Below, piece after piece: positions 22,310-33,847 of a stretch of DNA of 64,000 bases. The DNA comes from Echria macrotheca (taxonomy: Eukaryota; Ascomycota; Sordariomycetes; Sordariales; Schizotheciaceae). How positions within the stretch are numbered: position 1 is the stretch's first letter; each line of letters begins with the position of its first letter. The notes beneath the pieces are model-generated. The model did not search any database and was not told where the DNA came from. It saw only the letters and a list, made by a program, of their open reading frames with translations. Made by a program: the position numbers and the translations under genes. The DNA lies in the NCBI GenBank assembly GCA_030411725.1, contig MU839828.1:868001-932000 (forward strand), read 5' to 3'.

Positions 22310-24007
22310 TCAGCATCCAGCCCACCGCCTATCGATAGGCTCAGGTGCATGTGCCACGTCGCATTCTTCACAGCTCACATGAAGCCGCCAAAATGGGTCT
22401 TCGGGGTGCTCGGGATCCGTGGTCAGTTCTGGTCTAACCGAGATGACTGCCCGTCTTCCTGGTGGTCCTTTTGAGGGTTTGAGAACAAGTTTAGAAACCT
22501 CTGGAGTGCCAGCATGCCGGAGATAGCTATCTGCCGGATACGGGTCGTACTCTGTGATCCTCGTGTTTAACTCGTTGATTACAGCTCGGTGCTCATTCCA
22601 ATCGAGAATTGTGTATCTGGGCACGGGAATCGGGTATCCGGGCGGTCTATTCGCGTCTACTTGCCAGTCGACTGCGTAGACCACGAAGTCTACGGTGTAG
22701 TCCAGGCGTCCCAGTTCCTTGTCCTGCATCCTTATTCTCGCGGCTACCGACGACTGGGCCGATCCCAGCGGGGAGAAGAAAGCTGATTGTTCGGGATTCC
22801 AACGAGCCCATGGCAATGCTTCAAACATCTCAAGCTTGTTCTCGACCGAAAATAGCACCTGGGCATGCAATCTCTGAGCACCCGCTAAATTGATTCTCTC
22901 AGAGTTCGTTACGAGCCATCTGTTTCTCACGGTACCCTTAGTTGTCGGTGCTTCATGGGGCCAATCGAGATAGTAAGGATTCCGTCGAACGTACACCCCA
23001 ACGCCGATCGTTTGGAGTTGGATGGCTTCGCGACGTCCATCCACACTGCTCAGGCTGATCGGAATGAGAGATGAAAAGTCGGGCAGGTTGCACGAGAATA
23101 CATGAGCCAAATGGCAGCATATTTGAAGACCTTGGCTGGTGGAGGAGAAATCAGTGAGATGAAGAAGGTCATTGGGGTAGGCCACAGAGTGTGTCGCGTG
23201 AGCAAACACGTCAGGGGACGTGGCCAAGACGCTGCTATACGTCGATTGTTGATTGCTGAACAGTGCTGGACTTTCTGGCGGCCATTTCCAGCCCAAGATG
23301 CTAAGGTCAGGTGTTGTCCTGATGATCTCCTCCTGGAGTCGTCGGAAAGCTTTCTCTTCCTCGCCATAGATCAAGGGCATATTGACGTCGAATATACCCA
23401 ACAAGCAATACGCCACGTCTTCAACGCGCGTGGTCTGCCGGTATGCCGCCCACGACATCTTTTGCGCAACGCAGATGGTCGACAGTCGTTCCTCGTGTCG
23501 CAGAACCTCGGGCCGGATCCTTGTTATCGCGCTCAACTGCGGGATCAAGTCGGTTTTCTCCCCGCGGAAGGTCCACGATGCATCGTAAAAACAGATGATT
23601 CTCGGCGCGATAAGCTCCTGCAGGGTCCAGCCGCGAGTGAACCACCGGCAAGACGGAAGCCCGCTCTCCAGGGGCTCTGTCGTCTCAAGATCGGATAAAA
23701 AGACGTAGCAAATCACGGCGCGCTGGTACCAGCGGAACATGGAGTTGATCGACTCGGTGAGCTCTGCGCTGCTGGATTTGTCAATGCAGCAGGTGTCGAC
23801 CCAGGCGTAGCCGATCCGCTGCGAAGCGGCCAGCTTGCACGTCATGTCGATTTTGCCGTATCCCTTTTTGGCGAAGTGGTCGCCTTTGACGTAGTCCTGG
23901 AACGAGACCTCGCCATCCTCCCAGGTGTGGGAGAGGATTGCGTACTGAGGGATGTTGCGCCCGATAAACTCCTCAAAGGCTCGGGTAGAAGTGTTGATGA
24001 GCCTCAT
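22310..24007 (-). CDS. HET-domain protein, HET-E/HET-D-like N-terminal type
   Basis: Predicted 565-aa intronless protein. It begins MRLINTSTRAFEEFIG, with YAILSHTWEDGEVSFQDY, AWVDTCCIDKSSSAELTESI and WFTRGWTLQELIAP. This is the HET subtype found at the N-terminus of the STAND proteins HET-E and HET-D. Here no NACHT or WD40 part follows: after EDVAYCLLGIFDVNMPLIYG the protein continues with about 320 residues of beta-rich sequence with no recognised domain. An ATG 60 bases upstream (24067) is in frame but would give an atypical start. The gene converges with the 717-aa HET gene. Confidence 0.87.
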   Translation of the reverse strand: MRLINTSTRAFEEFIGRNIPQYAILSHTWEDGEVSFQDYVKGDHFAKKGYGKIDMTCKLAASQRIGYAWVDTCCIDKSSSAELTESINSMFRWYQRAVICYVFLSDLETTEPLESGLPSCRWFTRGWTLQELIAPRIICFYDASWTFRGEKTDLIPQLSAITRIRPEVLRHEERLSTICVAQKMSWAAYRQTTRVEDVAYCLLGIFDVNMPLIYGEEEKAFRRLQEEIIRTTPDLSILGWKWPPESPALFSNQQSTYSSVLATSPDVFAHATHSVAYPNDLLHLTDFSSTSQGLQICCHLAHVFSCNLPDFSSLIPISLSSVDGRREAIQLQTIGVGVYVRRNPYYLDWPHEAPTTKGTVRNRWLVTNSERINLAGAQRLHAQVLFSVENKLEMFEALPWARWNPEQSAFFSPLGSAQSSVAARIRMQDKELGRLDYTVDFVVYAVDWQVDANRPPGYPIPVPRYTILDWNEHRAVINELNTRITEYDPYPADSYLRHAGTPEVSKLVLKPSKGPPGRRAVISVRPELTTDPEHPEDPFWRLHVSCEECDVAHAPEPIDRRWAGC

Positions 24008-24678
24008 TGTCACTTGTTGCCAGGGAGCGACAAAAAGATGGGCGCTGGTGTTTCTTTGAAGTAACAATTGGATGCTCTGAAGAGAAGGGCCAAAGAATGG
24101 CTAGCGATAGCAATCGGAACTCGTTGACCACGGAGTATTCTTCCAAGATTCTCCGCAAGGCTCTGGGAGTTGGATGCCTAACGTTGGAGTTCGGAACGGT
24201 GCTACAATTCTCCGGCTGCCCATTCGACGCTCGAAAGTAGTTGGGACAAGTGTTCATCCACTCAGATCAACCATTATCTTCTGGGCACAATTCTTGCGCA
24301 GAACACTGCTAGTGCACTATGATCACTATGATCACTATAATCACCTCAGGTTCCCGCCCTTCGGGATCGGAGAAACGGTTCCAGGAGATTTTCCTGTCAC
24401 AAATAGAGTTCCATAGAGTTACAGAAGGCTTGTTATCCGCCACCGGAAGATCATCTTATTCCATCACACAACCCAACCGCTTACATGAAAACAGCATCCA
24501 GCTAGGTATGTAGACAGTCGATACGAGCTATGCAATGCTACTGCCGCTCAGGGGTATTGTCCGATTATGAAGGCCAGAGAAAGAAGCCAAAGATGGAAAA
24601 TATAGAGTAATCCCAACCCATGCGGCATATCTCACGCGATGTGGTTGTTACTTCCCCAACGTCGCGTCTACAAAAACT
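24008..24678. other. Intergenic with short tandem repeat
   Basis: No gene seen. Around 24317-24345 there are three imperfect copies of a 9-mer (tatgatcac). Confidence 0.4.
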
Positions 24679-26354
24679 CTACGATGGGGCAGCCTCGGTG
24701 ATGTGCACCATCATATTGCTGATGAGGGGCATCATGTAATGTTGTTCATCCCAGGTGTGAAGCGGATTAGCCACCTGGAAGTCGAACGCCCTCATGAGCT
24801 GCGACTCGTTAGCTCCACAGCACCACCAGTTGTGGTCAATACTCACCTCGAAAGTAACCTTGTTAAGTTCATACAGCGCCACCGGCTTGCCCGAACACAT
24901 CCACCTGCCGCCACCGAAGATAATATCAACACCCCGTAGCCGGGCCTTGCGTGTTTCCTCATCGCACTCTGGTTCCAGGAACCGCTCTGGCCGGAAGAGA
25001 TGCACATTCTCCCCGAATAAGGCAGTATTCCGCGTCAGTGCCAGACTATTATGCCCGATAGCTGTCCCCCCGGGCAAGAAAACCCCGGCGATGGTATCAC
25101 CACCGGCGGGCACTCTCTTGTAATGGCCCATGCTGACGGGACTACGCATCCGGAAACCCTCCCAGATCACAGCCTGCAAATATGGTAATTTCTGTGCCTG
25201 CTCGTAGGTGATGGGTTTGTCGCGCGCGACATGCCCTCGGGCAATCGCATCACGGATCTCTTCTTTCAACCGCATATACGCCCGTGGACTCGAGGCGAGG
25301 TGCATAAGGGTCGTGGATAGGACGGTCGCGGTGGTCTCGGACCCGGCGAAGATCTGCAGGTTGGCCTCGCCCTCGATTTCGCGCTGCGTAAGACCGTTGC
25401 GCATGAAGCCGCCGACCATGTCTTTCCAATCCGTGCCGGGCTTCTCTTTCGCCTCGCGGAACCGCGAGGTCACAATTTCATGGATGAGACTGGTTTAACT
25501 GGTCAGTATGAAGCCTGGCGGACATGGCTCTCACGGAAACTGACTGACCCCATGAATTTTCCCGCGCCGGTTTTGTCCGTCTCGCGCGGCGCGACCAGCG
25601 AAAACAGCCCTATCGGCGAGTACACCAGATTTCGCAGAAACGGTATCTCGAGGAGCAGCGCGCTGGCCTTGTAACTCGCCATCGCCTCGTCCACGAACCC
25701 ATACAAATCAGTCCCCTCGTCCAAATGGCCAAACGCCTTTCCATACCCCAGCCGCGTGATCACATCGACAGTGAACAACCGGATGAGGAATGACACATCG
25801 ACCGGACTCCCCTTGGTGTCGGTAGACAAGTGCTTGCGCCGGATGAGATCTCTCAGGGCGAGGATAACCGCATCAATGGCCGGCTCGAACTCGGCGGCGC
25901 CGACCTCGCGCCCGCTGTACCCGCTCGCCGTCTTGGCCTTCGCGCGGTCGTGCGCGTCCGTGTCGATGATGGACGCGATGCTCTCGTACTCGCGGTGGAA
26001 CCGGGCGGCGCGGTACCACCCGTCGCGCGCGTACGCCGACCGCGCGGCGGCCACGTGGCGGAGCACGTCCGGGTCGTTGGTCACGACCGTGTTGGGCGCG
26101 ACGACCACGAGCGGACAGGGGTGGCCGGTGGCGGCGGCATATCGATCGTGGATGTCCTCGTAGACGGCCTGGAAGCGCGCGGTGAGGATGTTGTACAGGT
26201 GCGGGAGGTAGGAGATGCGCGCGAGGAACGGGCCGGGGATGTGTCTCAGGCGGTAGTACGCTGTCAGGGCTGAGGTGGTGTACCAGCCGATGAGCAGGAT
26301 GCCTGCCCAGGGCAGGATGTCAGTCCAGTGGGTGAAGTCTTTTGGGGAGAGCAT
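24679..26354 (-). CDS. Cytochrome P450 monooxygenase A
   Basis: Predicted 522-aa P450. Minus-strand exons are 26354-25549, 25489-24847 and 24798-24679. The introns are 59 bp (GTCAGT...CAG, phase 2) and 48 bp (GTGAGT...CAG, phase 0, with branch GCTAAC). It has an N-terminal anchor (ILPWAGILLIGWYTTSALTA), proline hinge (HIPGP), I-helix oxygen-binding motif AGSETTA, ExxR in EGFRM, FRPERF, and heme loop FGGGRWMCSGKP with the thiolate Cys467. Overall similarity is to fungal pisatin-demethylase-like P450s. The reaction is unknown. The second intron is a multiple of three and lacks stops, so retention would insert 16 residues after the heme-loop helix. It is expected to be ER-bound and to need a P450 reductase encoded elsewhere. 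Neighbours are a GAL80-like oxidoreductase and a second P450. Confidence 0.88.
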
Positions 26355-27245
26355 GGCTGGCTCGCTGATGTCGGACGATGCGCTGTCTCGGAGATGTCGA
26401 TTGTCGAGCGGAAGTGACCTGTTCGTGAGACAGATGATAAGCGTGCGGGGTAGATCATGTCCTTGCGTTCCCGACGCTTGACTTCTTTCGATCCGAGGCT
26501 TGCATTTGATTACCGGATACAGTTGTCTGCTTGCTCACCCCGGCACACCCGGCGGCGGGGTAGCACGTGGGTAGCCCCCGAGCCGCGCTGACTATCCGAG
26601 ACATGTTCGTGTGTTGTGTGTGATACGGGCGTGTTAACTGTTACTAAAACTATAGCCTGCATGTTCAAGGGCGCAGAGGGTATGGAGCAAACCAAAAGGT
26701 ACCTACTCAACTCTTTTCAATGAGGCGGTCTTGCTTTGGCCCAGTCACGGCGCAGATTTTTCTCTAGTATGTCACGACATTCATCGCCAAGGGACAAGGG
26801 TAGGAAATTCGATACACACAAAGAGCAACATGGGGAAACTGGCGTGTGTTTTCCACAGTTCTTGGAACTTGGGTTCCTCCATGATAGCTTGAGTCACCTA
26901 CGTTGTACAGGTACAATACCTACCCTCAGATTCTGAGGCTCAGAATCGAAGAGCTCTCCCCACCATGACTCCCCTTGTTACAAATTACCACTCTTTTCAG
27001 AAGATAATCGACCAGACGCCCCGGCGGTGAATCCAGCGATATCACCAAAGCTATGATGTGTGGTTGACCGGGAAGTCACCGCTGCTCTCTCTTCGACACT
27101 CAATCTTCTTCACGGTCACCGACTCCGAGAAGTGCTCGAATACATGAAGCACCGATCCAATCAGGGCGAGCGGCCGAGTTTTGTAATCCGGGAGAAGATG
27201 TCTCGAAACATGAATACATCAATGCAGGACAACTACTTGCACAGG
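26355..27245. other. Intergenic, P450 A promoter side
   Basis: No gene recognised in 0.9 kb. The part next to 26355 is upstream of P450 A. Confidence 0.4.
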
Positions 27246-28473
27246 CTACGCCTTCCACCCCTCAAGCAGCTCCTCCAACTGCCTGTGCCTCGCCAACGCG
27301 CTCCCAAACGTCGGATAGCCCACCTCGCCGCCCTCACGCGCAGCCGCAAACGCCTCATACAGCCCGCCAATATTACGTGCCCGGATCGGCAAATCCCTCT
27401 GCCACTCCTCCCACTCCCACTCCAGCGGCGTCACCGTGTCCGTCTCGAAATCGTACAGCTCCACGGTGACTGGCGCGTCATCCACGCCAACATTGAGGGC
27501 CGCGCTGGCGGGAGAAACCAGTCGGATCTCGCCCTTCTCGCCGTTGATGCTCCACGAGAGCCACGGCTCGCCGGGAAACGGCTGGCCGCGCCGGAAGCGG
27601 AAGTGCAGCGATGCGCCCTTTTGACTCGTCTCCGACTCGGGGAGGGTCCCCGCGATGAGGATAAGGTCGGGCACGTCGGAGGTGACGGTGTGGGAGATCT
27701 TCCCGTCCGCGCCGCGGATTTTGACGTGTGGGTGCTGTAGCTGGAAGTGTCCGTGGACGGCCTTACCTGTCTCAGCGTCTTTTTCGATATCGCCGAGGAC
27801 GGACTGGACTGTGTCGAAGACTGCGGTTGTTAGTCACTTTATCGACAACATCAAGGAATCGATCGACCTCACCATGCGCAAACCCGATCTGGTAGATATT
27901 GCCCCCGACCTCCCGCTTCGTAAAGTATTCCAGCGACTGCGGCAATATCACGCGATCATTCAGCCCGCCGAAGACTCTGACCTCGGAGCTCAGGACCCGT
28001 CCGATCCGTCCGCTGGCGATGACACCCCTGAGGGTCCGGATCAAGGGGGAAACCCGCCCCTGCAGCCCGACAACCGTCTTCTCGAGTGTGCCTGCCTTCT
28101 CTGCCTGGGACACAAGAGCCGCGGCTACCTGGGCGTTCTGCGTAAGCGGCCACTCGCAGAAGACCGCTTTGCCTGCTCGCACGCTCGGTTCGATGGTGGA
28201 CGCGTGGACGTCCACGCGCGTGTTGCAGACGACGAGGTCGACGTCCGGGTCGGCGGCGAGGTCGGACGGGCTGCCGTAGGCTTTGGTGGAAGCGGGGAGT
28301 TGGTAGAATTCGATGGCCTTGCGGGCGGCCTCGACCGAGGAGTTGAGGAGGGCCACGATTTGGTACTTGGAACGGCCTGCGGGGGAGAGGAGGTAGGGGA
28401 GATGGGATGTGGAGGCCCAGGCGGTTTTGGCAGAGGCCGAAAGGCCGATCAGGCCGACGCGGATGGGGGACAT
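27246..28473 (-). CDS. Gfo/Idh/MocA-family oxidoreductase (GAL80-like)
   Basis: Predicted 391-aa NAD(P)-binding protein. Exons are 28473-27873 and 27820-27246; the 52-bp intron is GTGAGG...CAG with branch CTAAC. The N-terminal Rossmann strand-loop is IRVGLIGLSASAKTAW. DVDLVVCNTRVDVHA and KAVFCEWPLTQN give the EKP-like active-site region, with Lys replaced in EWP. The C-terminal half contains GGNIYQIGFAHVFDTVQSVL across the splice and DFETDTVTPLEWEWEEWQRD. This follows the GAL80/oxidoreductase branch of the family. Many such fungal proteins are enzymes on sugars or alcohols rather than transcription repressors; the EWP variant also occurs in GAL80-type proteins. Which applies here is open. It sits between two P450s on the same strand. 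Confidence 0.82.
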
Positions 28474-29207
28474 TGTTGTTGTAGTTTTTGAACTGAAGCC
28501 GAGGATAGGTTACAAACAAGGTAAACAACACGGTATTCCTTGCATCTGATGGGAGCTCAGGCGACTGTCCCTTTATACCCCATCGCTGCCCTTACGTTAC
28601 ACCCTTGCGCTGTAATCCGTGATTGTGTTGATGATTGATATCCGCAAAAGTTGTGAATTTGTAAGCAGCATATCGTTGGTCTGACCCAAACCGTCCAATA
28701 ATCGTGAGTTGGAGGGAAGCGGATTCGCGCACCCCATTTGCCGATTTTAGTGCAGATCCTCCAAGATGCAGGATCAAGCTTTTGTGGATTTCAAAGCATC
28801 AAGAGGCACGGCAATTTGGGCGCGTCGCACAGAACCCGGAATCCTGATTTGGGTTTATGTCGGGATAGTGGGATTTGCCAAATGAGGGGATTATGGCGTT
28901 GCTCTTGACTGTTTGACGGTGTAACCCCACCCCGAAGGGCGTGATGACCGTCTAGCCTGTGGCGTACGGACGCATCGACGCTCAGCTAGGCAGAGAACAG
29001 ATAGCTTGGTGTTACCAAGGGATTTCCGAATGGGTCTGGTATATGGCGCGAAAGTACTGGCTGTCAGACTCAACCGGCTCAAAGTTGCCGAGTTGGTCCT
29101 TATGGTCGAGATGATGTTAGAACACGCAAGACGATAGACAGCAGTCGTTGCGTCAAAAGAGAATATTTAACTTTCAATGATATTGTGTTGATGTTGCTTT
29201 CAAGATC
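28474..29207. other. Intergenic
   Basis: Upstream region of the oxidoreductase and downstream region of a HET gene. Nothing else recognised. Confidence 0.4.
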
Positions 29208-30587
29208 TTAGGTTGGGGCCGGGGGATCATCTACTTTTGTCAAGGTATCTAAATCCAGAAAAGTAGGAAGAGATTGAAGATATTCGTGGAACATCATCTT
29301 GGAAAGGGGCCGGTCTCGAAGCTTCAAGAGGTCTTCCATTTTCCGCACCCTCAGCATCTGAGTGAATTCGCCAGCCGTGAAACTTCGTTTGTAGATGACG
29401 CGCTTGCCCTGCAAGTCGATTTCGCCGTCCACAATATCCTCCCCTAAGCCCACATCTTCCGGATTGATGTACATCAGCCGGGCAATATCCTTCTGGAGTT
29501 CTGAGTCCAATGTAAAGCCCATTTTCCGTGCATATTTGACTAGGAACCTGGCCCTGCTTTTCCGGTGCGAATATCGTCTATATTCTGCCGGCATCGACTT
29601 TAGACAGATGGGTATCACCTTCAACAGAGCATCCCGTATCGTTTCGTCCCGGTCATCGTAATCTGGAACGACGTCACCGTACGTACAGTCCTCAGCAAGG
29701 CCGAGAAGGGCATAAATGTAGTCGCGTGGGTTGCCCGCCTGGGAGTTGCAGTCATATGACCGCCCAATCCACTCAAACAGGGTGCCGTCAAAGCGTGAAG
29801 ATAAGGTAGAATCTGGCGCCGATGGCTGCGGCGCCAGTCGCGTCACCATGTGAATGAGTAGTGGAGGCGAGTCCGGACCCCGTTTCCAATGGGCTAGGTG
29901 AAGCTGCGAATTGAGCTTGGCCATAGCTTCGGCGTAATCTCTAAAAGCAGCGAACGAGACAGCCTTGGTGCCGCACCTGATCTCGAGGTCCTTGGCGAGG
30001 AAGAACTCCTGCATGATCCAGATCCGTGACCAGTACGACCGGTAGGCGATGCTGATGAGTGCCTCTACTTCGTTATCGCTGAATTCTCGCCGGTTGTTTC
30101 TTGGTTGCAAGCTCTCCTGGCCCGCAATGAGATCCATTGCCATCTCGCTGTTATCCGCCGCGGGACCGAGCCAAGCGATGACGCCGTCGGCTTCGCGAAA
30201 GACCTTGCCCATCATGGCGACCTGATGTCCCTTCTCTGTGGCGTCGTTCTGGTTAATGCATATGGCGTCGATCCAGAGGGTTACGTCTTCCTTCTCTTGG
30301 CGGATTTCTCGCAGTACGTCTTCGAGGTTCTTCTGGATCGCTCGCGGGGAGGGATGGTTGTTGACAGTGATGACATCTCCAAGGTCTCCTTCGTCGCCCC
30401 ATTCATATGACAATGCGCGATATTGGCACTCGGTGATCCGGTTGTGGTACAAAGAGCATTCGATTGGGTCGTCTCGACCACCCGGGTGGAGGACAAGAAA
30501 GCGGATCGAGTCGTCTGTTTCAAGTGGTTTGTAGCTATAATGGTCTTGCTTCGTTGGCGGCGGAGTGTCGGCCATGCTGATGTTCAT
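29208..30587 (-). CDS. HET-domain protein, short
   Basis: Predicted 459-aa intronless protein. Hallmarks are YRALSYEWGDEGD, VTLWIDAICINQNDATEKGH, GVIAWLGPAA, YWSRIWIMQEFFLAKDLEIR and NPRDYIYALLGL. It ends soon after the HET core region, without a long effector tail, so it is at the small end of the class. Two in-frame ATGs lie close together (30587 and 30575: MNISMADTPPP); I use the first. It is embedded between an oxidoreductase and a P450 on the same strand. Confidence 0.87.
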   Translation of the reverse strand: MNISMADTPPPTKQDHYSYKPLETDDSIRFLVLHPGGRDDPIECSLYHNRITECQYRALSYEWGDEGDLGDVITVNNHPSPRAIQKNLEDVLREIRQEKEDVTLWIDAICINQNDATEKGHQVAMMGKVFREADGVIAWLGPAADNSEMAMDLIAGQESLQPRNNRREFSDNEVEALISIAYRSYWSRIWIMQEFFLAKDLEIRCGTKAVSFAAFRDYAEAMAKLNSQLHLAHWKRGPDSPPLLIHMVTRLAPQPSAPDSTLSSRFDGTLFEWIGRSYDCNSQAGNPRDYIYALLGLAEDCTYGDVVPDYDDRDETIRDALLKVIPICLKSMPAEYRRYSHRKSRARFLVKYARKMGFTLDSELQKDIARLMYINPEDVGLGEDIVDGEIDLQGKRVIYKRSFTAGEFTQMLRVRKMEDLLKLRDRPLSKMMFHEYLQSLPTFLDLDTLTKVDDPPAPT

Positions 30588-30904
30588 ACTGCCGCCGGGG
30601 CGGTGACTGGAGGGAATCCTGGCAGAGCTGTCCCAGATTGCGATGACGGTTTAACATTTGCCAAGTTGAAGATCCCTAGGCAGCAGCGGCCCAAAAGAGC
30701 GGCCAGGGGTCTTCTAGTAACTTCGTCGCGGAAATATCTCCGTCTCCTCATTGGCTACGGTCAACCACATGAAACAGTAAAAAACATTAGTACAGATGTA
30801 AGGAGTATAATTGCCAAAAATCTCAATGACATGTCACTGCGGAGAGATAACGAAAACTCGACGCCCGATTATCGCGACCAAATCTGCCATTGTACCCCCC
30901 CTCT
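30588..30904. other. Intergenic
   Basis: No gene seen. It holds the upstream region of the short HET gene and the 3' flank of P450 B. Confidence 0.4.
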
Positions 30905-32630
30905 TTAGTCCTCCCTTGCCGTGACCCTTACCCACATATCCCATTGCAGCCACAAGGCGTAATTCACACTGTTCCAAGGTTTCGTCGGATTCGCAATCTG
31001 GAAATCGAACCTTTTGAGGAGCTGTGAACCATATAAGTTACAATCACTGATGGACACCTTGGTCGGGGGAGAACTCCACGACAGAAAGGGGGGCGGGCAC
31101 AAACCTCAACAAACACCTTATTCAGCTCCAAGAACGCAATATGCTTCCCTGCACACATCCACCGCCCATAGCCAAACACAAGCTCAACCACGCGCTTCAT
31201 CTCGGCCACCCGGTCGCCATCCTCAAGCAACCACCGTTCTGGCCGGAATTCGTCGACATCGCTTCCGAATACAACCGGATCGCGCATCACAGCCATTGTA
31301 TTCGGCGCAATCCGCGTACCCGCCGGCACAAACTTGCCGTCAATAGTGTCACCACCCTCAGGTACATGCTTGAACGGCGTCGCTGTGAAAGGTGGCCATA
31401 TGCGTATGCCCTCGTAGATGACGGCCTGGAGATATGGTAGAGACAGGGCCTCGGCGTAGGTCACTATCTTCGTAGAGGAGCAAATCCGACCCGAGGATAT
31501 GGCCGCATCGATCTCCGATTGCAGGGTCGAGTAGACGCGGGGCGCGGTTATGATGTGTAAGAGGGTCGCGCGGATGGCAGTTGCAGTTGTGTCGGAGCCG
31601 GCAATGAGTTGGACCATGGCTTCGGCGTTGCATTGGGCTTGGGACAAGCCGTGGCGGATGAAGGAGCCCTAGATGAAGAAAGTCAGCAGGATGAAGACCG
31701 TGGGTCAAGGGGTGACGAACGAGCATGTCTTGTTGGGACTCAGCGTCGGGCGCAAAGCGTTTGGCCACGACGGCGCGGGAGAGACTGGCATAGAGAAAAT
31801 GTTATCACTGTTGATCAGAGGTGGTGATGGGCCTAGACTTACGGCAGGATTCTGAATACCCCCCTCGGGTTCTTCTCGCTCGGCGACAGCAGCTTCTGCA
31901 CCCAGCGCTCCGAGATGAGAGAGGCCAGAAATGGGATAGACGCAGCTACGTTATTGACGACTAGGAGCTCCGCAAGCATGGCCAGGTGGCCGTGAACATC
32001 CGACTCGGTCTCGAGATAGCCCAGCTTCTGGCCCCACGCAATCTGGCTGATGATGTCGAGGGTGAAATACTGAGCCATCAGGCCGAAGTCGAGTAGTGGC
32101 TTGCTGGACTCGTTTTGCTTCGTTTGCCAAGAATTCCTGCTTGAGGCGTATTTCTCCGCAATCTTGTTGGTGAGCTCGGTCACGACAGAGTCAATCGTGG
32201 CTTCCAGGCCCGGAACTTCTTTGCCGGAGTAGCCAGGGGCTAACTTGGCCTTGAGCTTGTCGTGCTCGACTGTGTCCATTATGTTGATCATCGAGTCATT
32301 GTAAGGATCCAGGCGCGCCGAAGAGTAGAAGTTAGACCGCCGGTACGACAATCGGGCGGAGCCAAGTCGTCGGATCGCCTCGATGTCAGCCGTGAGTAGG
32401 TCCTCGGGCCCAATGCGAAACGTCCGCCCGTACTTTTCCGCAGCCGACCGCATTGTGTAGCCCATTTTGCCATTCGTGTGCATTCGGAAGGCCCAGATCC
32501 TGCACCAGGAAGCCGACCACGGGCCGGGGAAGGCGCGAAGTCGATACCATGATCGGACTGACACGATGATCTGGTAAGCAATGAGAAGGGCGATGACGCC
32601 GAGAATGGAGGTCGGGATGTTGGAAGACAT
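30905..32630 (-). CDS. Cytochrome P450 monooxygenase B
   Basis: Predicted 510-aa P450. Minus-strand exons are 32630-31843, 31784-31721, 31668-31105 and 31021-30905. The introns are 58 bp (GTAAGT...CAG), 52 bp (GTTCGT...TAG), 83 bp (GTTTGT...CAG); two donors are non-consensus at +3 to +5 but restore the frame exactly. Motifs: anchor ILGVIALLIAYQIIVSV, hinge RAFPGP, I-helix AGSDTTA, ExxR in EGIRIWPP, FRPERW, and heme loop FGYGRWMCAGKH with Cys456. The layout and short last exon (LLKRFDFQIANPTKPW) parallel P450 A, whose last exon starts LMRAFDFQVANPLHTW, so the two are likely ancient paralogues of the same pisatin-demethylase-like group. The substrate is unknown. The start at 32630 (MSSNIPTSILG) is preferred over 32723. 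Confidence 0.86.
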
Positions 32631-33613
32631 GATCCCCCACTTGAGAAGGAAGGGACGCGATGGTGACGGTGGAAGATGGCGAAAACACCCTCCACTATCT
32701 GAGCAGTATTTATCTCCTGCCACCCGTCATGGTGCCTGCCGTTCTTGCCAGGCCGAGGTTGGGCACTTCCCACAAAGATAAAGGGCAAACCTGCTCAGCA
32801 CGGGACAGGAAAGAGCATTAGACGATTATTCTCCCGCAACGGGACTTGATGCACAAACACCCGCGCAGCGACCGAGATACGATTCTTTGGATGGCGAATC
32901 AAGGGCAAGTAACAGCTGTCTGTGATGCACCCATGAATCCCGAGATGGTGTCCACCGTTCGATTTGGGGAATATGAGTGCCTTAATGGGTGGCAGAGCGA
33001 TGAATTTGCGTCCTAGACAGTGCGGCTTCAGTGAATCGTGCGGAACCGCTGTGTCACTTCAGATGCTGCAGTATTGGGCTCGGCCCGACATATGCACACC
33101 ATCTCCCGGTTCGCCCTGACCTTTCGGACGGCATCAAGGCAAACGCCATGATGCCAGTTGTTGTGTTACACACGCAGCTTGAGAAAGGGCTTGACGCGGT
33201 TGGCTTGAGGCAAGAGGCGAGAATGCCCGGCCATCAAACAATAGTGCTGGATCGGGCATAACGCAGGCCATGAGCGTTGCGGTTGGGGTGGGCGGCACCC
33301 ATGGTCATTGGCTAGAAATTGGGGACTCTGCCATTTCTGGGCGCTGTGGCTTCATAAAGATGCGGGCGTTTGGAGTTGTCACATCGAATTCACACTGTTG
33401 CAATGGTTTTTTTTGGACGGCACCGCCGTATGCCAGCATTGTCAACTCAAGTCACCGGCGGGCAAAAAATGGAACGGGGTTCAAAAAGCAGTCACATGAA
33501 AAGAAAAGACAATGAGGCTGTGGTATTAGTAAAACTGGATTATCCACTCCCCGGATACTTCATTCAGAATTAGCAAGACGAAATAGACTGGAATCCGGAA
33601 ATGGCTACATACC
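32631..33613. other. Intergenic, no gene recognised
   Basis: About 1 kb upstream of P450 B. Short frames only, none with a motif. Confidence 0.4.
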
Positions 33614-33847
33614 TCAGTGTTTCCACAGCCCGCTGAGCATACTCCGTACCCCCTTTTGCTCCTCGTGACTTGGGACTTCAGACTTCTTCCCTGCCGCCTC
33701 CAGTACCTTCAAGTGCTCTACTCGCAACTTCTCGAAGTCTTGGTCGAGCTGCTTATGCCAGGGGTAGAGGACGCCGACCTGAAAAGCCAGGGCGGATGAT
33801 GCGACGACGAAGTTGGTGACCGAAACAATTCTTGTGATGAAGGTCAT
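33614..33847 (-). CDS. Small membrane protein, possibly mitochondrial
   Basis: Predicted 77-aa protein, single exon. The N-terminus is basic-hydrophobic with one membrane segment (MTFITRIVSVTNFVVASSAL then AFQVGVLYPW). A charged helical tail follows (QLDQDFEKLRVEHLKVLEAA) and it ends GLWKH. The layout fits a small single-span fungal protein, plausibly in the mitochondrial inner membrane, judged from the Arg-containing N-terminus. I do not recognise a named family. Confidence 0.55.
   Translation of the reverse strand: MTFITRIVSVTNFVVASSALAFQVGVLYPWHKQLDQDFEKLRVEHLKVLEAAGKKSEVPSHEEQKGVRSMLSGLWKH

Noticed and set aside
24317..24345. Tandem 9-mer repeat as a CRISPR-like or regulatory array
   Set aside because: Only three imperfect copies without spacers, in a eukaryote; trivial microsatellite.
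27655..28491. 278-codon plus-strand open frame over the oxidoreductase
   Set aside because: Antisense shadow; the minus strand has the Rossmann motif and a well-formed intron.
24679..32630. Complete secondary-metabolite cluster
   Set aside because: No PKS, NRPS, terpene cyclase, DMATS or cluster regulator is present nearby; only tailoring-type enzymes.
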